This document shows positions 50,995-60,644 of a stretch of 64,000 nucleotides of DNA, one piece after another. Made by a program: the position numbers and the translations under genes. The notes under the pieces are model-generated. The model had not been told where the DNA came from and ran no database searches. It saw only the letters and a program-made list of their open reading frames with translations. The DNA comes from Streptomyces venezuelae (lineage in GTDB: Bacteria > Actinomycetota > Actinomycetes > Streptomycetales > Streptomycetaceae), in the NCBI RefSeq assembly GCF_008642315.1, contig NZ_CP029192.1, positions 4,588,001 to 4,652,000 of the forward strand. Reading direction: 5' to 3'. Within the stretch, counting starts at the first letter, position 1; every line of letters begins with the position of its first letter.

Positions 50995-53139
50995 TCATAG
51001 GCGCGTGTTCGCGTCGCCCGCGCGGAGCTTCTGCAGCGGGACCACCGTTGCCTGGCCCGCGGCTGTGATGCTCACGTCGGCCACTTGCCAGATGGGCTCG
51101 CTCTGCGCCCCGACGGCGGCGGCCACCGTGTACTGACCGAGCTGGGTGGCGCCCTGGGTGACCGTGACGACGGCGGCCGAGTTCTCGAAGGTGCCGCCGC
51201 TGAAGTCGTGCACCCAGTACCGGTAGTGGCCGGGCACGAAGTCCGCCACGACCGGGGTGATCGTGACGAGTTCCGGGCCGAAGCCCTGCTTGGCGTCCAC
51301 GTCGAGGGCCACGTAGTCCACCGGGGGCGGCGTCATGGACGCGTACGACAGGTGGAAGCGGCCGTTGTTCGTGTCCGGGCCCGACAGGTGCGCGTCGAGG
51401 TCCGCCGGCGCGTTGCCCCACGCGAGCGCGATGACGACCGGCTCGGTGCGGATCGGCGGGTCGGGGACCATCTGGAGGTCGACCACCGTGACCGGCGCCC
51501 GGGCCGCGACCGTCGCCTCGGCGTCGAGGTACCCGGTGCGGGACGCGGAGACCGTGACGCGGCCGCCGGAGTCCAGCGGGGCGCACGCGAACCGGTACGC
51601 CCCGGTGACGTCCGTGGTCGTCGAGGCGACCGCGGTGCCGGTCAGGGTGACCGTGGCGCCCGCGACGGGGTTCCCGGTGACCGCGTCGGTGACGGTGCCG
51701 CTGACCTCGACGCAGCCCGTGACGAGCTCCACGCCGCTCACGCCGACGGGTGGTACGAACTCGGAGACCTTGTTCGCGCCCGCCGTCCAGAAGAACCAGG
51801 TCAGACCGGTCGGGCCGTGCGGCACGCACCACAGGGTCCAGGTGCCGTCCGCGCGGGTGGTCGCCTCGATGAACGGCCCGCCGCCCGGACGCCTGACCTT
51901 CTGCCCCGCCGCGTCCATGAGGAAGACCTTGACGCCGGCCACCGGGTCCCCGGTGACGTACCGCACCACACCGGAGACCGGCGTGCACGTCAGGTCGATC
52001 TCCAGGTCGACGGCCGCCTCCGGCTCGACGGTGAACTCCGTCCGGTTCTGCTGGTGGGTGTCGTGGTCGGCGGTGAGGGTGTACGTGCCCTGCGGGACGC
52101 AGGTGCTCGCGCCCCGGGCGAGGGTGAAGCGGCCGCCCTCGTCGGTGACGGCCCGGAAGCCGCTGCCCACGGCGACGACGACCGCCCCGGCGAGCGGCTC
52201 GCCACTGGAGAAGTCCCTGACCAGGCCCGTGACGGGGGCGCAGTTGCGGCGCAGGTCGATGACGAGGTCGAGGGGGACCTCCGGCTCGACGGTGATCGGG
52301 CGGGTGTCCGGAAGATGGGTGCCGTGGGTCGTGGTGAGGGTGTGGGTGCCCGCGGGGACGCAGGTGGTGGCGCCGTTGGTGAGGGTGAAGCGGCCGTGTT
52401 CGTCGGTGACGGCCTCGAACCCGGTGGAGCCCGCGACGACATGGGCACCGGCCACCGGTTCGCCGGTCACGTGGTGCCTGACCAGGCCGGTGACCGGCGC
52501 ACAGCTCATGCAGACGACCTTGCCGGGACGCCAGCCGTCGCCGGGGCGCACTTCGTTGACCACCAGCCGGAAGACGGTGTCGTCCCCGGCGGCCGTGCCG
52601 TCCGCCGTCACCGTCCCCGCCCACTGCTCCGCGGGCCCGCGCACCCGGAAGTACGTTCCGGCGGCGGCGACGAGCAGCACGTCGTCACCGCTGGTCGGCT
52701 CCTCCGCCGAGCCGTCGGCCCGGACCACGCGCACGGTGTACTCCTCCTCGGCGCCCCGGTGACCGGGGACGCTGAGCGGATACGGGCTGACCCAGACGTC
52801 GCAGTTCGTGCCGCCCCATATGTAGTGCTGGGTGTGCTCCTTCGGGTGGGCGACGACGCGCGGGTCGACCCTGACGACGTTCCCGGACACCTCCCAGGCG
52901 GGGCCGCAGGCGGTGAGGACGGACGCCGCGAAGGTCGGCGGGGCCGATACGTAGAAGGTGTGGAAGGGGCCGGGGGAGGACGTGGTGTCCGCGGAGAGCC
53001 GCCAGGCGCCGCCGGGCGCGTGCAGCCAACGGCCGTCCCGGGTACGGAAACGCATCGCGTTGAGCCGCACCGGGGACGGGACGCACCGCTCGTCCACGCA
53101 CTCGCACCAGGCAGGGCACTCGATGCCGCCACAGCTCAT
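50995..53139 (-). CDS. Large protein with repeated carboxypeptidase-regulatory-like domains, no signal peptide
   Basis: This 714-residue protein starts with a Cys-rich head (SCGGIECPAWCECVDERC) and a ~200-residue N-terminal region. Four or five beta-sandwich repeats of the carboxypeptidase regulatory type follow (GLVRHHVTGEPVAGAHVVAG, GLVRDFSSGEPLAGAVVVAV, GVVRYVTGDPVAGVKVFLM, GTVTDAVTGNPVAGATVTLT), and a C-terminal domain with ALAWGNAPADLDAHLSGP. No signal peptide or membrane anchor is visible, although such domains are usually extracellular. GGGAGGAC precedes ATG 53139. Export route and partner are unknown. Confidence 0.8.
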   Translation of the reverse strand: MSCGGIECPAWCECVDERCVPSPVRLNAMRFRTRDGRWLHAPGGAWRLSADTTSSPGPFHTFYVSAPPTFAASVLTACGPAWEVSGNVVRVDPRVVAHPKEHTQHYIWGGTNCDVWVSPYPLSVPGHRGAEEEYTVRVVRADGSAEEPTSGDDVLLVAAAGTYFRVRGPAEQWAGTVTADGTAAGDDTVFRLVVNEVRPGDGWRPGKVVCMSCAPVTGLVRHHVTGEPVAGAHVVAGSTGFEAVTDEHGRFTLTNGATTCVPAGTHTLTTTHGTHLPDTRPITVEPEVPLDLVIDLRRNCAPVTGLVRDFSSGEPLAGAVVVAVGSGFRAVTDEGGRFTLARGASTCVPQGTYTLTADHDTHQQNRTEFTVEPEAAVDLEIDLTCTPVSGVVRYVTGDPVAGVKVFLMDAAGQKVRRPGGGPFIEATTRADGTWTLWCVPHGPTGLTWFFWTAGANKVSEFVPPVGVSGVELVTGCVEVSGTVTDAVTGNPVAGATVTLTGTAVASTTTDVTGAYRFACAPLDSGGRVTVSASRTGYLDAEATVAARAPVTVVDLQMVPDPPIRTEPVVIALAWGNAPADLDAHLSGPDTNNGRFHLSYASMTPPPVDYVALDVDAKQGFGPELVTITPVVADFVPGHYRYWVHDFSGGTFENSAAVVTVTQGATQLGQYTVAAAVGAQSEPIWQVADVSITAAGQATVVPLQKLRAGDANTRL

Positions 53140-53330
53140 GTCGTCCTCCCCCGGGCCGGTCTCCCGTGCGGGCGACCTTCGTACACACGGCGTACCGCTG
53201 GGATCTAGGGCTGTCACTGCGGGGGCCCGCACTCCGCCTGGCCGCCGTCCCCTGTCCCCGCCGCCCTTTCTCAGGGAATTCACAGGTTCGCGCAAGAGTG
53301 CTCTCAGGGGCGCCCCGCAGGGTGTGGGGC

Positions 53331-54080
53331 ATGACCACGACCACGCCTCAGGCGCGTACCGAACTGCTCAGGGCGGACGGGAGCCCCGTCCGCGTGCTCG
53401 TCGTGGACGACGAGGTGTCGCTCACCGAGCTGTTGTCCATGGCCCTGCGTTACGAGGGCTGGCAGATCCGCAGCGCGGGGGACGGGGCGGGTGCGGTGCG
53501 GGCCGCGCGGGCGTTCCGGCCCGATGCCGTGGTGCTCGACATGATGCTGCCCGACATGGACGGGCTCTCCCTGCTCGGCAGGTTGCGCCGGGAGATGCCG
53601 GACGTGCCCGTGCTGTTCCTGACCGCGAAGGACGCCGTGGAGGACCGTATCGCCGGGCTCACGGCGGGCGGCGACGACTACGTCACCAAGCCGTTCAGCC
53701 TGGAGGAGGTCGTGGCGCGGCTGCGCGGGCTCATCCGGCGGGCCGGGGCCGCCGACAAGCGCAGTGCGTCCACGCTGGTCGTGGGGGATCTGACGCTCGA
53801 CGAGGACAGTCACGAGGTGACGCGCGGCGGCGACTCGATCCATCTGACCGCCACCGAGTTCGAGCTGCTGCGCTATCTGATGCGCAATCCGCGGCGTGTG
53901 CTCAGCAAGGCGCAGATCCTCGACCGGGTGTGGAACTACGACTTCGGGGGCCAGGCCAACGTCGTCGAGCTGTACATCTCGTATCTGCGCAGGAAGATCG
54001 ACGCGGGCCGGGAGCCGATGATCCACACGCGGCGCGGGGCGGGATATCTGATCAAGTCCGCGGTGCCCGTCCCTTCGTGA
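53331..54080 (+). CDS. OmpR-family response regulator
   Basis: The 249-residue regulator has a receiver domain (VRVLVVDDEVSLTELLSMAL; phosphorylated Asp70 in VVLDMMLPD; Lys in VTKPFS) and an OmpR/PhoB winged helix (HLTATEFELLRYLMRNPRRV, RRGAGYLIKS). Its stop overlaps the GTG of the kinase. The pair resembles TrcR/TrcS-type systems and lies directly before two glycosyltransferase genes, which may be targets. Confidence 0.9.
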   Translation: MTTTTPQARTELLRADGSPVRVLVVDDEVSLTELLSMALRYEGWQIRSAGDGAGAVRAARAFRPDAVVLDMMLPDMDGLSLLGRLRREMPDVPVLFLTAKDAVEDRIAGLTAGGDDYVTKPFSLEEVVARLRGLIRRAGAADKRSASTLVVGDLTLDEDSHEVTRGGDSIHLTATEFELLRYLMRNPRRVLSKAQILDRVWNYDFGGQANVVELYISYLRRKIDAGREPMIHTRRGAGYLIKSAVPVPS

Positions 54081-55597
54081 GACCGGTGAGACTCACGCTG
54101 CGGACGCGGCTCGTCCTCTCCGCGGTCGCGTTGATCGCCGTCGTGTGCGCGGTCATCGGGGTGGTGACGACCATCGCTCTCAAGTCCCATCTGTACGAGC
54201 AGTTGGACGGTGCGCTCGGCGGGGTCGCCCAGCGGGCTTCGGGTCCCGCCGTCGCGCCGGGTCCCGGCCCCGGCCCCGGCGCGGGGAACGACCCGCTGGA
54301 CTTCGTCACCCATGGGCCGCAGGAGATCGGGGCCGTCGGCGCGGAGGTGGGGCGCGACGGCTCGGTCGGGCGGGCGCTGGTCAGCACGGAGGACGACGCC
54401 GGCGACACGGTGCCGGACGCGACGGATCTCGACGCGGCGCAGCGGGCCGCGCTCGGCGGCGTACCGAGGGACGGGCAGGCGCACAACGTCGACCTCCCGG
54501 GCCTCGGGGAGTACCGCGTGCGGTACACGAGCGGGCACAAGGGCGACTTCCTCGTCGGACTGCCGACCACCAAGGTGCGGAACACCCTCAGCACGCTGAT
54601 CGTCGTCGAGGTCTGCGTCACCGCGGCGGGCCTCGTCGCCGCGTCGCTCGCCGGGGCCGCCATGGTCGGCGTCGCGCTGCGCCCGCTGCGCAGGATCGCG
54701 AGCACCGCCACCCGGGTCTCCGAGCTGCCCCTGCACAGCGGCGAGGTGGCCCTGCACGACCGCGTGCCCGACGCCGATCCGCGCACGGAGGTCGGGCAGG
54801 TGGGCGCCGCGCTCAACCGCATGCTCGACCACGTCCACTCCGCGCTCGACGCGCGCCAGCGCAGCGAGACGCGGGTCCGGCGGTTCGTCGCGGACGCGAG
54901 CCACGAACTGCGGACCCCGCTCGCCTCCATCCGGGGATACGCGGAACTGACGCGCCGGGGACGGGAGTCGGAGTCGACCGGGCCCGACACGCGGCACGCG
55001 CTCGGACGGATCGAGGCGGCGGCCGAGCGGATGACGGGCCTGGTCGAGGATCTGCTGCTGCTCGCGCGGCTCGACGCGGAACAGCCGCTCTCGTACCGGA
55101 GCACTGATCTCGCACCGCTCGTCGTCGACGCGGTCAGCGACGCGCGGGCCGCCGGGCCCGGCCACCACTGGCGCCTCGAACTCCCCGACGAGCCCGCCCT
55201 GGTGAGCGCGGACACCGCACGCCTGCACCAGGTCGTCGGCAACCTCCTCGCCAACGCCCGTACCCACACCCCGCCGGGCACGACGGTCACCGCCCGGGTG
55301 CGGCACGAGGAGACCCACGTACACCTGGAGGTACGGGACGACGGGCCCGGCATCGCGCCCGACCTCCTGCCCGCCGTCTTCGAACGGTTCGCCCGCGGGG
55401 ACGCGTCCCGTTCGCGCCAGGCGGGGTCCACGGGGCTCGGCCTGGCCCTCGTGCGGGCCATCGTGACGGCGCACGACGGCACGGTGACCGTCGAGAGCGT
55501 GCCGGGGCGGACCGTGTTCGCCGTCACGCTCCCTGCGGTCCGCAGCACCCCTTCGCCCCCCTCACAGCCGGACCACAGCCTCACCACACAGCCCTGA
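54077..55597 (+). CDS. Sensor histidine kinase
   Basis: The 506-residue kinase has two membrane helices (LVLSAVALIAVVCAVIGVVT near residue 15; TLIVVEVCVTAAGLVAASLA near residue 180) flanking an extracytoplasmic sensor domain, then HAMP, HisKA with His276 (DASHELRTPLAS) and a HATPase domain (NLLANARTHTP N box, DDGPGIAP, STGLGLALV). GTG 54077 overlaps the regulator's stop (GTGA). Signal is unknown. Confidence 0.9.
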   Translation: MRPVRLTLRTRLVLSAVALIAVVCAVIGVVTTIALKSHLYEQLDGALGGVAQRASGPAVAPGPGPGPGAGNDPLDFVTHGPQEIGAVGAEVGRDGSVGRALVSTEDDAGDTVPDATDLDAAQRAALGGVPRDGQAHNVDLPGLGEYRVRYTSGHKGDFLVGLPTTKVRNTLSTLIVVEVCVTAAGLVAASLAGAAMVGVALRPLRRIASTATRVSELPLHSGEVALHDRVPDADPRTEVGQVGAALNRMLDHVHSALDARQRSETRVRRFVADASHELRTPLASIRGYAELTRRGRESESTGPDTRHALGRIEAAAERMTGLVEDLLLLARLDAEQPLSYRSTDLAPLVVDAVSDARAAGPGHHWRLELPDEPALVSADTARLHQVVGNLLANARTHTPPGTTVTARVRHEETHVHLEVRDDGPGIAPDLLPAVFERFARGDASRSRQAGSTGLGLALVRAIVTAHDGTVTVESVPGRTVFAVTLPAVRSTPSPPSQPDHSLTTQP

Positions 55598-55623
55598 CAG
55601 ACCGTTTGGCGAGTGTCGGCCCC

Positions 55624-56916
55624 ATGCGAACCGACACCTCCCCCGACGTGCTGCCGTCACGGGACCACCTCCCCGCCGCCGGGCGTGACGTACCCGTCCT
55701 GGACGTCGTGATCCCCGTCCACAACGAGGAGAAGGACCTCGGGCCGTGCGTCCAGCGCCTGCACGACCACCTGGCCCGCACCTTCCCCTACCCCTTCCGC
55801 ATCACCGTCGCGGACAACGCGTCCACGGACCGCACCCCGCAGGTCGCCGCCGAACTCACCGGCTCCGTGACGGGGGTCCGGCACGTCCGGCTCGACGAGA
55901 AGGGGCGCGGCCGGGCGCTGCGCGCCGTCTGGTCCGCCTCCGACGCGCCGGTCCTCGCGTACATGGACGTCGACCTCTCCACCGACCTCAACGCGCTGCT
56001 CCCCCTCGTCGCCCCGCTGATCTCGGGCCACTCGGACCTGGCGATCGGCTCGCGCCTCGCGCGCAGCTCGCGGGTGGTGCGCGGGCCGAAGCGGGAGTTC
56101 ATCTCCCGCGCGTACAACCTCATCCTGCGCGGCTCCCTGCACGCCCGCTTCTCCGACGCCCAGTGCGGGTTCAAGGCGATCCGCGGTGACGTGGCACGGG
56201 TGCTGCTGCCGCTGGTCGAGGACACGGGGTGGTTCTTCGACACCGAGCTGCTCGTCCTCGCCGAGCGCGCTGGGCTGCGCATCCACGAGGTGCCGGTCGA
56301 CTGGGTCGACGACCCCGACTCGACGGTCCACATCGTGCGGACGGCCGCTGACGACCTCAAGGGCGTGTGGCGGGTGGGGCGGGCGCTCGCGGTCGGGGCG
56401 CTGCCGCTGGACCGTCTTGCCCGCCCCTTCGGCGACGACCCGCGCGACCGCGGGATCAGCGGCGTGCCGGGCGGCCTCACCCGCCAGCTCGTCGGCTTCT
56501 GCGTGGTCGGCGCCCTCTCGACCCTGTTCTACCTCCTCCTCTACAGCGGCTTCCGTACGTTCACGGGGTTGCAGGCGGCCAACGCCCTCGCCCTCCTGGT
56601 GTCGGCGGTGGCCAACACGGCGGCGAACCGGAGGCTCACCTTCGGCGTGCGCGGCCGGGACCGTGCGGTCCGCCATCAGGCACAGGGCCTCGTCGTCCTC
56701 GCCATCGGCCTCGCCCTCACGAGCGGCTCCCTCGCGGCGCTCGACGCGGCGTCCGCCCACCCCGCGCACGCCACGGAAGTGGCGGTCCTGCTCGCGGCGA
56801 ACCTGGCGGCGACGGTGCTGCGGTTCCTGCTGCTCAGGGCGTGGGTCTTCCCGGACACCCGGACCGACGCCACTCCCCGCACCGGCACCCCCCACGACCC
56901 GAGGAACGCACGATGA
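55624..56916 (+). CDS. GT2 glycosyltransferase fused to a GtrA-like membrane domain
   Basis: The 430-residue protein has a dolichol-phosphate-mannose-synthase-like GT2 domain (LDVVIPVHNEEKDLGPCVQR; MDVDLSTDLNALLPLV; DAQCGFKAIRGDVARVLLP) and a C-terminal GtrA-like four-helix domain (LVGFCVVGALSTLFYLLLYS onward). It probably loads a sugar onto polyprenyl phosphate and moves it across the membrane. Its stop overlaps the start of the GT39 gene (ATGA), so the two act together. Confidence 0.88.
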   Translation: MRTDTSPDVLPSRDHLPAAGRDVPVLDVVIPVHNEEKDLGPCVQRLHDHLARTFPYPFRITVADNASTDRTPQVAAELTGSVTGVRHVRLDEKGRGRALRAVWSASDAPVLAYMDVDLSTDLNALLPLVAPLISGHSDLAIGSRLARSSRVVRGPKREFISRAYNLILRGSLHARFSDAQCGFKAIRGDVARVLLPLVEDTGWFFDTELLVLAERAGLRIHEVPVDWVDDPDSTVHIVRTAADDLKGVWRVGRALAVGALPLDRLARPFGDDPRDRGISGVPGGLTRQLVGFCVVGALSTLFYLLLYSGFRTFTGLQAANALALLVSAVANTAANRRLTFGVRGRDRAVRHQAQGLVVLAIGLALTSGSLAALDAASAHPAHATEVAVLLAANLAATVLRFLLLRAWVFPDTRTDATPRTGTPHDPRNAR

Positions 56917-58991
56917 CGACCGCCACTCCCACCTTGAGGCCGTGGCGCGGGCGGGTCGACGACCCCCCGTGGGCGCGGCCCGCGCTGCTCGCGCTGCTGC
57001 TGGCCACCGCCGGGCTCTACCTCTGGAACCTCAGCGCGTCCGGCTACGCCAACTCCTTCTACTCCGCCGCCGTCCAGGCCGGCAGCCAGAGCTGGAAGGC
57101 GTTCTTCTTCGGCTCGCTCGACGCGGGCAACGCCATCACCGTCGACAAACCCCCGGCCTCGCTCTGGCCCATGGCGCTCTCCGTGCGTCTCTTCGGCCTC
57201 GGCTCGTGGGCCGTGCTCGTCCCGCAGGTCGTCATGGGCGTCGCCACGGTCGGCGTGCTGTACGCGACCGTGCGGCGTCGCTTCAGCGCCGCCGCCGGGC
57301 TGATCGCGGGCGCGGTCCTCGCGCTCACGCCCGTCGCCGCGCTGATGTTCCGCTTCAACAACCCGGACGCGCTGCTCGCGCTCCTGATGACCGTCACGGT
57401 GTACTGCGTCCTGCGCGCCCTGGAACACGGCCGCACCAAGTGGCTGGTGTGGGCGGGCGTCGCGGTCGGCCTCGCCTTCCTCACCAAGACGCTCCAGGCG
57501 TTCCTGATCCTGCCGCCGCTCGCGGTGGTCTACGCGGTGTGCGCCCCGGTGCGGCTCCGCAGGCGCCTCGGCCAGCTCGCCCTGTCAGCGGGTGCGATGC
57601 TCGTCGCCGGTGGCTGGTGGGTGGCGGTCGTCGAGCTGTGGCCCGCGTCCTCGCGCCCGTACATCGGCGGCTCGCAGAACAACTCCTTCCTTGAACTGAC
57701 CTTCGGCTACAACGGCCTCGGCCGCATCAACGGCGACGAGACGGGGAGCGTGGGCGGCGGCGGGGGACCCCGCGGCGGCGGTGGCGGCATGTGGGGCGAG
57801 ACCGGGCTCGGGCGGATGTTCGACTCCGAGACCGGCGGCCAGATCTCGTGGCTGCTGCCCGCCGCGCTGATCCTCCTGGTGGCCGGCCTGGTCATCACCC
57901 GCAAGGCGGGCCGCACGGACACCGCGCGGGCGGCGTTCGTGGCGTGGGGCGGTTCGCTCCTGATGACCGCCGCGGTCTTCAGCTTCATGGCGGGGATCTT
58001 CCACCAGTACTACACGGTGGCCCTCGCCCCCTGCGTCGCCGCGCTCGTCGGCATGGGCGCCACGGTCCTGTGGGAGGAGCGCGCCTCGCGGTGGGCGGGC
58101 GCGGTGCTCGGGGCGACCGTCGCGGGCACGGCGGTCTGGGCGTACGTCCTGCTCGGCCGGGCGGCGGACTACCTGCCGTGGCTGCGGTGGGCGGTGCTCG
58201 TCGCCGGACTCGTCGGAGCGGTGGGCCTGTTGGCCGTGGGACGGCTCGGGCGTGGGTTCGCGCTGACCGCGGCCGGGCTGGGCATGGCGGCGTCCGTCGC
58301 GGGTCCGGTGGCGTACACCCTGTCGACGGTGGACAGCGCGCACACGGGGTCGATCGTGACGGCGGGTCCGGCCTCGGCGGGGGGCGGGGGCATGGGCGGG
58401 CCTCGGGGTGGGGGCGGGCCTGGTGGGGGAGGTCCGGGCGGCGGTCCCGGGGGTCCGGGCGGGCAGCGTGGCCAGGGTGGGGTGCCTCAGGGCAATGCTC
58501 CCCAGGGCGGTGCTCCCCAGGGCGGTGCTCCTCAGGGCGGTGCTCCTCAAGGACAGCCCGGCGGTGGAATGCCCGGTGGCGGTGCCATGGGGGAGCGCGC
58601 CGGACGCGGTGGCGGCATGGGCGGCCTCCTGAACGGAGCCCAGGTCTCCGCCAAGGCCAAGGCCCTCCTCGAGCCGGACGCCGGTGACGACTACACCTGG
58701 GCCGCCGCGGCCATCGGCTCCCAGAACGCGGCCAGCTACCAACTGGCCACCGGCGAGCCGGTGATGGCGATCGGCGGCTTCAACGGCAGCGACCCGGCAC
58801 CGACCCTCGCGCAGTTCAAGAAGTACGTGGCGGACGGCGACATCCACTACTTCATCGCGAGCGGCGGCATGGGCGGGCCGGGCGGAGGCGACGGCACCTC
58901 CTCCGCGATCACGTCCTGGGTCGAGTCGACGTACAAGAAGGTCACCGCGGGAGGCGCCACGTTCTACGACCTGACGCGGCCGAAGAAATAA
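56913..58991 (+). CDS. GT39/ArnT-like membrane glycosyltransferase
   Basis: The 692-residue protein has about 12 membrane helices, the DxDK-like acceptor motif AGNAITVDKPPASLW (residues ~70) and FRFNNPDALL, typical of lipid-linked sugar transferases of the PMT/ArnT superfamily. A Gly/Pro/Gln-rich linker with PQGGA repeats (58488-58560) leads to a C-terminal extracytoplasmic domain (ATGEPVMAIGGFNGSDPAPT). It probably uses the lipid-linked sugar made by the coupled GT2 protein to glycosylate a surface acceptor. Confidence 0.88.
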   Translation: MTTATPTLRPWRGRVDDPPWARPALLALLLATAGLYLWNLSASGYANSFYSAAVQAGSQSWKAFFFGSLDAGNAITVDKPPASLWPMALSVRLFGLGSWAVLVPQVVMGVATVGVLYATVRRRFSAAAGLIAGAVLALTPVAALMFRFNNPDALLALLMTVTVYCVLRALEHGRTKWLVWAGVAVGLAFLTKTLQAFLILPPLAVVYAVCAPVRLRRRLGQLALSAGAMLVAGGWWVAVVELWPASSRPYIGGSQNNSFLELTFGYNGLGRINGDETGSVGGGGGPRGGGGGMWGETGLGRMFDSETGGQISWLLPAALILLVAGLVITRKAGRTDTARAAFVAWGGSLLMTAAVFSFMAGIFHQYYTVALAPCVAALVGMGATVLWEERASRWAGAVLGATVAGTAVWAYVLLGRAADYLPWLRWAVLVAGLVGAVGLLAVGRLGRGFALTAAGLGMAASVAGPVAYTLSTVDSAHTGSIVTAGPASAGGGGMGGPRGGGGPGGGGPGGGPGGPGGQRGQGGVPQGNAPQGGAPQGGAPQGGAPQGQPGGGMPGGGAMGERAGRGGGMGGLLNGAQVSAKAKALLEPDAGDDYTWAAAAIGSQNAASYQLATGEPVMAIGGFNGSDPAPTLAQFKKYVADGDIHYFIASGGMGGPGGGDGTSSAITSWVESTYKKVTAGGATFYDLTRPKK

Positions 58992-59017
58992 CTCCCTTGT
59001 ACGCCGTACGGGAACTG

Positions 59018-59059
59018 TTCTACGGTGTACGTCGCACCACTGCCTCGTACACCGTAGAA
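59018..59059. promoter_or_regulatory. TetR operator before the MFS exporter
   Basis: TTCTACGGTGTACG (59018-59031) and CGTACACCGTAGAA (59046-59059) form a perfect 14-bp inverted repeat with a 14-bp centre, ending 24 bp before the MFS start. It is the likely binding site of the TetR protein encoded downstream. Confidence 0.8.
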
Positions 59060-59083
59060 GAGAACACCGGAAAGGGAGGGCTG

Positions 59084-60586
59084 ATGACGGCGACGACTGC
59101 CGAGACCCCCACCGCCTCACAGAGGCACCCGCAGCGCTGGCTGATCCTCGGCGTCATCTGCCTGGCGCAGCTCACCGTGCTGCTCGACAACACCGTCCTG
59201 AGCGTCGCGATCCCCTCCCTCACCAGGGAGCTGGACGCGTCGACGTCCGACATCCAGTGGATGATCAACGCGTACTCGCTGGTCCAGTCCGGCCTGCTGC
59301 TCACCGCGGGCAGCGCCGCCGACCGCTACGGCCGCAAGAAGATGCTCGCCGCGGGCCTCGCCCTCTTCGGCATCGGCTCGCTGGCCGCCGGCCTCGCGCA
59401 GAGCTCCGGGCAGCTCATCGCCGCCCGCGCGGGCATGGGCATCGGCGGCGCGCTCCTCATGACCACCACGCTCGCGGTGGTCGTGCAGATCTTCGACGAA
59501 GCGGAGCGCGTCAAGGCGATCGGCCTGTGGGCCACCATCAACTCCCTCGGCTTCGCGGCGGGTCCGCTGCTCGGCGGGTTCATGCTCGACCACTTCTGGT
59601 GGGGCTCGATCTTCCTGATCAACATCCCCGTCGCGCTGATCGGCCTCGCCGCGGTCCTGAAGCTGGTCCCGGAGTCCAAGAACCCCCAGGGCGACCGCCC
59701 CGACCTCCTCGGCGCGCTGCTCTCCACGATCGGCATGGCCGCGGTGGTCTACGCGATCATCTCCGGGCCCGAACACGGCTGGACGTCCGGCCGGGTCCTG
59801 GTGTCCGCCGCGGTCGGCGTCCTCGTCCTCGGCGCGTTCACGCTCTGGGAGCTGCGCATCCCGTACCCGATGCTGGACATGCACTTCTTCCGCAACCAGC
59901 GCTTCGTCGGCGCCGTCGCGGGCGCCATCCTGGTCGCCTTCGGCATGAGCGGCTCGCTCTTCCTGCTCACCCAGCACCTCCAGTTCGTGCTCGGGTACGA
60001 GCCGTTGGAGGCGGGGCTGCGCACGGCGCCGCTCGCGGTGACCATCGTGGTCCTGAACCTCGCAGGCATCGGCGCGAAGCTGCACGGCAAGATGGGCACG
60101 CCGGTCACGATCGTGTCCGGCATGAGCATGCTCGCCGCGGGTCTCGCGGCCATAGCGGTGCTCGGCGGCGACAACTACAACGGCCTGCTGTTCGGCCTGA
60201 TCGTGATGGGCGCGGGCATCGCGCTCGCCATGCCGGCCATGGCCAACGCCATCATGAGCGCCATCCCGCCGGAGAAGGCGGGCGTGGGCGCGGGCATCAA
60301 CGGCACCCTCGCGGAGTTCGGCAACGGCCTCGGCGTCGCCGTGCTCGGCGCGGTCCTCAACTCCCGCTTCGCGTCCCTCGTCGCGGTCTCCGCCGCGTCG
60401 TTCCCCGCGGCGATGGCGGCGGCGAAGTCGTCCGGCGAACGCGAACGGATCGCCGACGCGTTCTCCTCCGGCCTGGAGACGAGTCAGCTCGTGGGTGCGG
60501 CGGCGGTCTTCGTCGGAGGCGTCCTGGCAGCGGCGTTGCTGCGCAGGGCGGAGAGGGCAGACTCCGTGGGTAAGACAGCGGCATAG
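59084..60586 (+). CDS. DHA2-type (14-helix) MFS drug exporter
   Basis: The 500-residue protein has the EmrB/QacA family motifs: LAQLTVLLDNTVLSVAIPSL in helix 1 (motif D1), SAADRYGRKKML (motif A), and ~14 hydrophobic segments. It should export a drug or metabolite with protons. ATG 59084 is preceded by AAAGGGAGGG. It lies in an operon-like order with the TetR gene 58 bp downstream and behind a strong inverted repeat. Confidence 0.9.
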   Translation: MTATTAETPTASQRHPQRWLILGVICLAQLTVLLDNTVLSVAIPSLTRELDASTSDIQWMINAYSLVQSGLLLTAGSAADRYGRKKMLAAGLALFGIGSLAAGLAQSSGQLIAARAGMGIGGALLMTTTLAVVVQIFDEAERVKAIGLWATINSLGFAAGPLLGGFMLDHFWWGSIFLINIPVALIGLAAVLKLVPESKNPQGDRPDLLGALLSTIGMAAVVYAIISGPEHGWTSGRVLVSAAVGVLVLGAFTLWELRIPYPMLDMHFFRNQRFVGAVAGAILVAFGMSGSLFLLTQHLQFVLGYEPLEAGLRTAPLAVTIVVLNLAGIGAKLHGKMGTPVTIVSGMSMLAAGLAAIAVLGGDNYNGLLFGLIVMGAGIALAMPAMANAIMSAIPPEKAGVGAGINGTLAEFGNGLGVAVLGAVLNSRFASLVAVSAASFPAAMAAAKSSGERERIADAFSSGLETSQLVGAAAVFVGGVLAAALLRRAERADSVGKTAA

Positions 60587-60644
60587 CATCAAGGGGAGGC
60601 GGATCGCCCGGCTCCGGCCCGAGGAACGACGAGGAAGGTGCGCC

